Source: Clostridium sp.
GTDB taxonomy: Bacteria; Bacillota_A; Clostridia; Lachnospirales; Lachnospiraceae
Reading direction: 5' to 3'
Length of the DNA stretch: 64,000 nucleotides
Assembly: GCA_023666975.1 (NCBI GenBank)
Contig: JAMPAW010000004.1
Location: forward strand, 27,345-91,344
Position 1 is the first letter of the stretch; each line of letters opens with the position of its first letter. Positions 61,699 to 64,000 of this stretch are shown here, one piece after another. Under the pieces are notes generated by a model, which had not been told where the DNA came from, did not search any database, and was given only the letters and a program-made list of their open reading frames with translations. The position numbers were made by a program, and so were the translations under genes.

Positions 61699-61764
61699 GG
61701 TAATCTCAGGGTAAACAAAGAACCTGTTCGACTTTACGACACTGATACCTTGGCGGTTTATAAT
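61699..61764 (+). promoter_or_regulatory. Second copy of the response-regulator type promoter
   Basis: GGTAATC (61699) and GGTAAAC (61710) with 11-base period, TTTACG at 61733, 20 bases, TATAAT at 61759. Every spacing equals that of the ABC operon promoter. Confidence 0.7.
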
Positions 61765-61799
61765 TTGCATTGTAAAAACAAAACAGAGGTATACGGAAT

Positions 61800-62336
61800 A
61801 TGAAAAAATATAAGGTTAATATTTTGCTAATGAGATTTCCAGATAACGCTTCAAAAGCAATAAGTTTTTTCAAACAATCCTTCTATACACATGTTTCCAT
61901 TGGATTGGAAGAGGATTTGAATACTTTTTACAGTTTTGTGTGGAAAGGGTTTTTGGTCGAAAAAATCACAAGGTATGCAAAATCAGAGAGAACGCCATGT
62001 CCCTGCCTAATGTACGAACTGGAAGTATCAGAAAAGGCCTATCAAAAAGCGAAGAAAATCTTATTGGAATTTGAATCCAACAAAGACATTTACCACTATG
62101 CAAAATTAGGCGTGGTCTTAGGGATTATAGGAATCCCTTTGAGACAGAAAAATCGATATTTCTGCTCTCAATTTGTTGCAGAGGTTTTGGAAAAAAGCAA
62201 CATACAAAAATTAAAGAAAAATAGTGCTCTCTATTATCCAAATGATTTTAATAAGCTGTCAGAAGCGGTTTTGGTATTTCAAGGCAGCTTAAAGAACTTT
62301 ATTAAGCACTATAACTTGTGTCCTGCAACAATATGA
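61800..62336 (+). CDS. Permuted NlpC/P60-like (YiiX-type) papain-fold protein
   Basis: In this 178-residue protein, THVSIGLEED near residue 30 supplies a His and NRYFCSQFVAEVLEK near 120 supplies a Cys. This is the His-before-Cys order of circularly permuted NlpC/P60 hydrolases. There is no signal peptide, so it should act inside the cell or at the membrane. Its promoter copies that of the peptide-sensing ABC transporter, so it is likely part of the same response. The substrate is unknown. Confidence 0.7.
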   Translation: MKKYKVNILLMRFPDNASKAISFFKQSFYTHVSIGLEEDLNTFYSFVWKGFLVEKITRYAKSERTPCPCLMYELEVSEKAYQKAKKILLEFESNKDIYHYAKLGVVLGIIGIPLRQKNRYFCSQFVAEVLEKSNIQKLKKNSALYYPNDFNKLSEAVLVFQGSLKNFIKHYNLCPATI

Positions 62337-62468
62337 TTATTTTTAGAGGAACAGCATTATTGATTTAAACTACAATGTGCTTGATTTGGAAACCTCAAAT
62401 AGTAATATCTGCTTTTTAGGATTGCACCATAATCTTTTTATTTACCGCTTTACTCCCACCCAGCTTTT

Positions 62469-63545
62469 CTACGGGGTATTTGTCTTACAGGCATTATTAA
62501 TCAAATCAATGATAATATCAATGGCATTCGTCATTTGACTGGCTTCCATGGCCTTCTTATATGCGGCACGATTTTCGTACACCTGGGAAATTGCAGCAAG
62601 CAAGGATTCATTGTTGAGATTTTCCTCCAAAAGAACATGACTAAAGCCCTGCTTTTGGAAGGATTCCGCATTCAGAATCTGGTCTCCCCGGCTGGCATTG
62701 GAGCCTAACGGAATCAGCACATTGGGCTTTGCCAATGCCTGTAATTCGCAAATGGCGTTGGCACCGGCTCTGGAAATCACAATATCTGCAAATGCCAGAA
62801 GAGAGCTTAATTCTTTCTTGATATACTCATATTGTACATAACCGGCCCGGTTCTCATATACCGGATCTACTTTATCCTTTCCGCATAAATGAATAACCTG
62901 ATAGGTCTTTAGCAGTTCATCCAGACAGCTGCGGATGGCTTCATTTACTTTGACGCTTCCCGCACTTCCTCCTACAACCAGAATCGTAGGCTTATTGGCT
63001 GATAAGCCGGTAAACTGAACCGCCTCCACCGGATTCCCCTGGAATAATTCCTGCCGGATTGGTGTACCGGTCAAAACGGCTTTCTCCTTTGGCAGATGCG
63101 CCATAGCCTCCGGAAAATTACAACAAATCTTTACGGCAGAGGGAATACAGATTTTGTTGGCAAGTCCCGGCGTCATATCCGACTCATGAATAATGGCCGG
63201 CACCTTATGATTCTTTGCTGCAATTACCACTGGTACCGATACAAATCCGCCCTTACTGAATACCACATCCGGCTTTAAGCTTTTCATCAGCCGGGCGGCC
63301 TCACCATAACCCTTTATGACCCGAAATGGGTCCGAGAAATTCTTTACATCAAAATAACGTCTTAATTTTCCGGAAGAAATACCATGATAAGGAATCTTCA
63401 TATCTTCCATCAGCTTTTTCTCAATTCCATTGTAAGAGCCGATATAGTGTATATCATATCCTTCCTCCTGCAGTCTTGGAATCAGTGCGATATTAGGTGT
63501 AACATGTCCGGCAGTACCGCCTCCGGTAAGGATAATTCGTTTCAT
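62469..63545 (-). CDS. murG: UDP-N-acetylglucosamine--lipid I GlcNAc transferase
   Basis: The 358-residue enzyme completes lipid II on the inner face of the membrane. The start IILTGGGTAGHVTPNIAL is the donor/acceptor loop. VFSKGGFVSVPVVIAA lies near 95, ILVVGGSAGSVKVN near 185, ISRAGANAICELQAL near 255, and PLGSNASRGDQILNAE near 280. AGGAGG precedes the ATG at 63545. A longer frame to 63668 has no support. It stands apart from a mur/div cluster. Confidence 0.93.
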   Translation of the reverse strand: MKRIILTGGGTAGHVTPNIALIPRLQEEGYDIHYIGSYNGIEKKLMEDMKIPYHGISSGKLRRYFDVKNFSDPFRVIKGYGEAARLMKSLKPDVVFSKGGFVSVPVVIAAKNHKVPAIIHESDMTPGLANKICIPSAVKICCNFPEAMAHLPKEKAVLTGTPIRQELFQGNPVEAVQFTGLSANKPTILVVGGSAGSVKVNEAIRSCLDELLKTYQVIHLCGKDKVDPVYENRAGYVQYEYIKKELSSLLAFADIVISRAGANAICELQALAKPNVLIPLGSNASRGDQILNAESFQKQGFSHVLLEENLNNESLLAAISQVYENRAAYKKAMEASQMTNAIDIIIDLINNACKTNTP

Positions 63546-63592
63546 TTCTACCTCCTGACAGATGTGATTGCCCCGGCTGTACGCACAGGGAT

Positions 63593-63841
63593 TTAGTTTG
63601 ATCCGGCAATAGCCGCTTTCAGTGCCTTTGATAATTGATCCGGACAGGAAGTAGAGCGAAAACCACAATGGATACCCTCGATACGCTGAATCGCTTCTTC
63701 TACATCCATCCCTTCAATCAAGGCTGCAACCCCCTGGGTGTTCCCATTGCAGCCACCCGTAAACTTCACATCGTGAACCTTATTATCTACAATTTCAAAT
63801 GAAATCTGCGAAGAGCAGACTCCCTGTGTCTTATAGGTCAT
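63593..63841 (-). CDS. TSCPD-domain protein (TIGR03905 type)
   Basis: The 82-residue protein carries the signature GVCSSQISFEI, GGCNGNTQGVAALIEGM, GFRSTSCPDQLSKAL. The TSCPD domain also ends vitamin B12-dependent ribonucleotide reductases. This stand-alone small form has no established function. A consensus promoter (63903-63931) and GGGAGG drive it, and murG follows 47 bases later. Confidence 0.9.
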   Translation of the reverse strand: MTYKTQGVCSSQISFEIVDNKVHDVKFTGGCNGNTQGVAALIEGMDVEEAIQRIEGIHCGFRSTSCPDQLSKALKAAIAGSN

Positions 63842-63902
63842 GGTTATCCTCCCTGTCTATTATCTCAGCTCATCTGTTATTAGTATTCCGTAGTTCAAAA
63901 AG

Positions 63903-63931
63903 ATTATATCAATAACCGGATTAATTTGCAA
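63903..63931 (-). promoter_or_regulatory. Sigma-A promoter of the TSCPD-murG unit
   Basis: On the minus strand: TTGCAA, 17 bases, TATAAT, about 60 bases before the ATG at 63841. Confidence 0.8.
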
Positions 63932-64000
63932 ATCTATTAATCTGTCGGATAGCGTAAATTTACTGTAGGAATTAAATAGACAGAGCTGCCCCGGTTCTGT

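Noticed and set aside
1..64000. CRISPR array, rRNA, tRNA or insertion sequence
   Set aside because: I saw no regularly spaced repeats, no cloverleaf or rRNA signature, and no transposase frame. The prophage edge is in hsdM, not a tRNA gene.

Overview
The window looks like chromosome of a low-to-mid GC Firmicute, most likely a Lachnospiraceae gut anaerobe. This rests on the Gram-positive envelope genes (murG, a PdaA-type deacetylase, lipoproteins), strong AGGAGG ribosome sites, the luxS/mtnN pair, and prophage genes of a type common in that family. Genus cannot be decided from this sequence. Three compositional zones are visible by eye: a GC-rich prophage (about 1-18.5 kb, with a restriction cargo to 25.4 kb), a very AT-rich accessory island (about 25.8-32.8 kb), and ordinary host chromosome (about 32.9-64 kb).

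Prophage, 1 to about 25.78 kb. Nearly everything reads leftward. The early module (18.5 to 6.7 kb) has a sigma-region-4-like regulator, two small proteins, a PD-(D/E)XK DUF2800 nuclease, a DUF2815 protein, family A DNA polymerase, a Rha regulator, a VapE-type helicase/primase, a VRR-NUC nuclease, an SNF2-like helicase and an ArpU-like late activator. Next come HNH endonuclease, P27 small terminase, a ParB-methyltransferase fusion, a 693-residue C5 methyltransferase and small proteins, and an amidoligase that runs off the left edge. Structural genes and the integrase must lie further left. A possible replication origin sits between the VRR-NUC and VapE genes. At the right end is a cargo: a CGNR-type zinc-finger gene facing a five-gene LlaJI-like restriction-modification operon (HTH, N6/N4 methyltransferase, C5 methyltransferase, McrB-like NTPase, LlaJI-type nuclease).

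The right edge of the element is marked by hsdM (type I restriction methyltransferase). It is cut off exactly where its SAM-binding motif should begin, so the element appears to have integrated into hsdM.

AT-rich island, 26.4-32.8 kb. It holds two membrane proteins, one joined to a downstream frame through a slippery A-AAA-AAT heptamer, a dGTPase with a long N-terminal extension, and an XRE/ImmA-IrrE pair followed by a broken third gene that is probably PIN-like. This resembles a defence or toxin-antitoxin island.

Host chromosome, 32.9-64 kb. A 1745-residue DUF4132 protein is followed by small proteins including a DUF3990 protein. Then come a type I toxin-antitoxin locus, pgi, a pdaA-like deacetylase, two lipoproteins, an SAH/MTA deaminase, the mtnN-luxS operon, and a DUF4143 ATPase. 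An ECF sigma factor follows with a membrane anti-sigma candidate and LiaF-like membrane proteins. An ABC transporter (ATPase plus 886-residue FtsX-like permease) is followed by its two-component system. The window ends with DUF308, AraC, a permuted NlpC/P60-like protein, murG and a TSCPD protein. Two promoters 7.4 kb apart, before the ABC operon and before the NlpC/P60-like gene, share the same unusual architecture and probably form one regulon.
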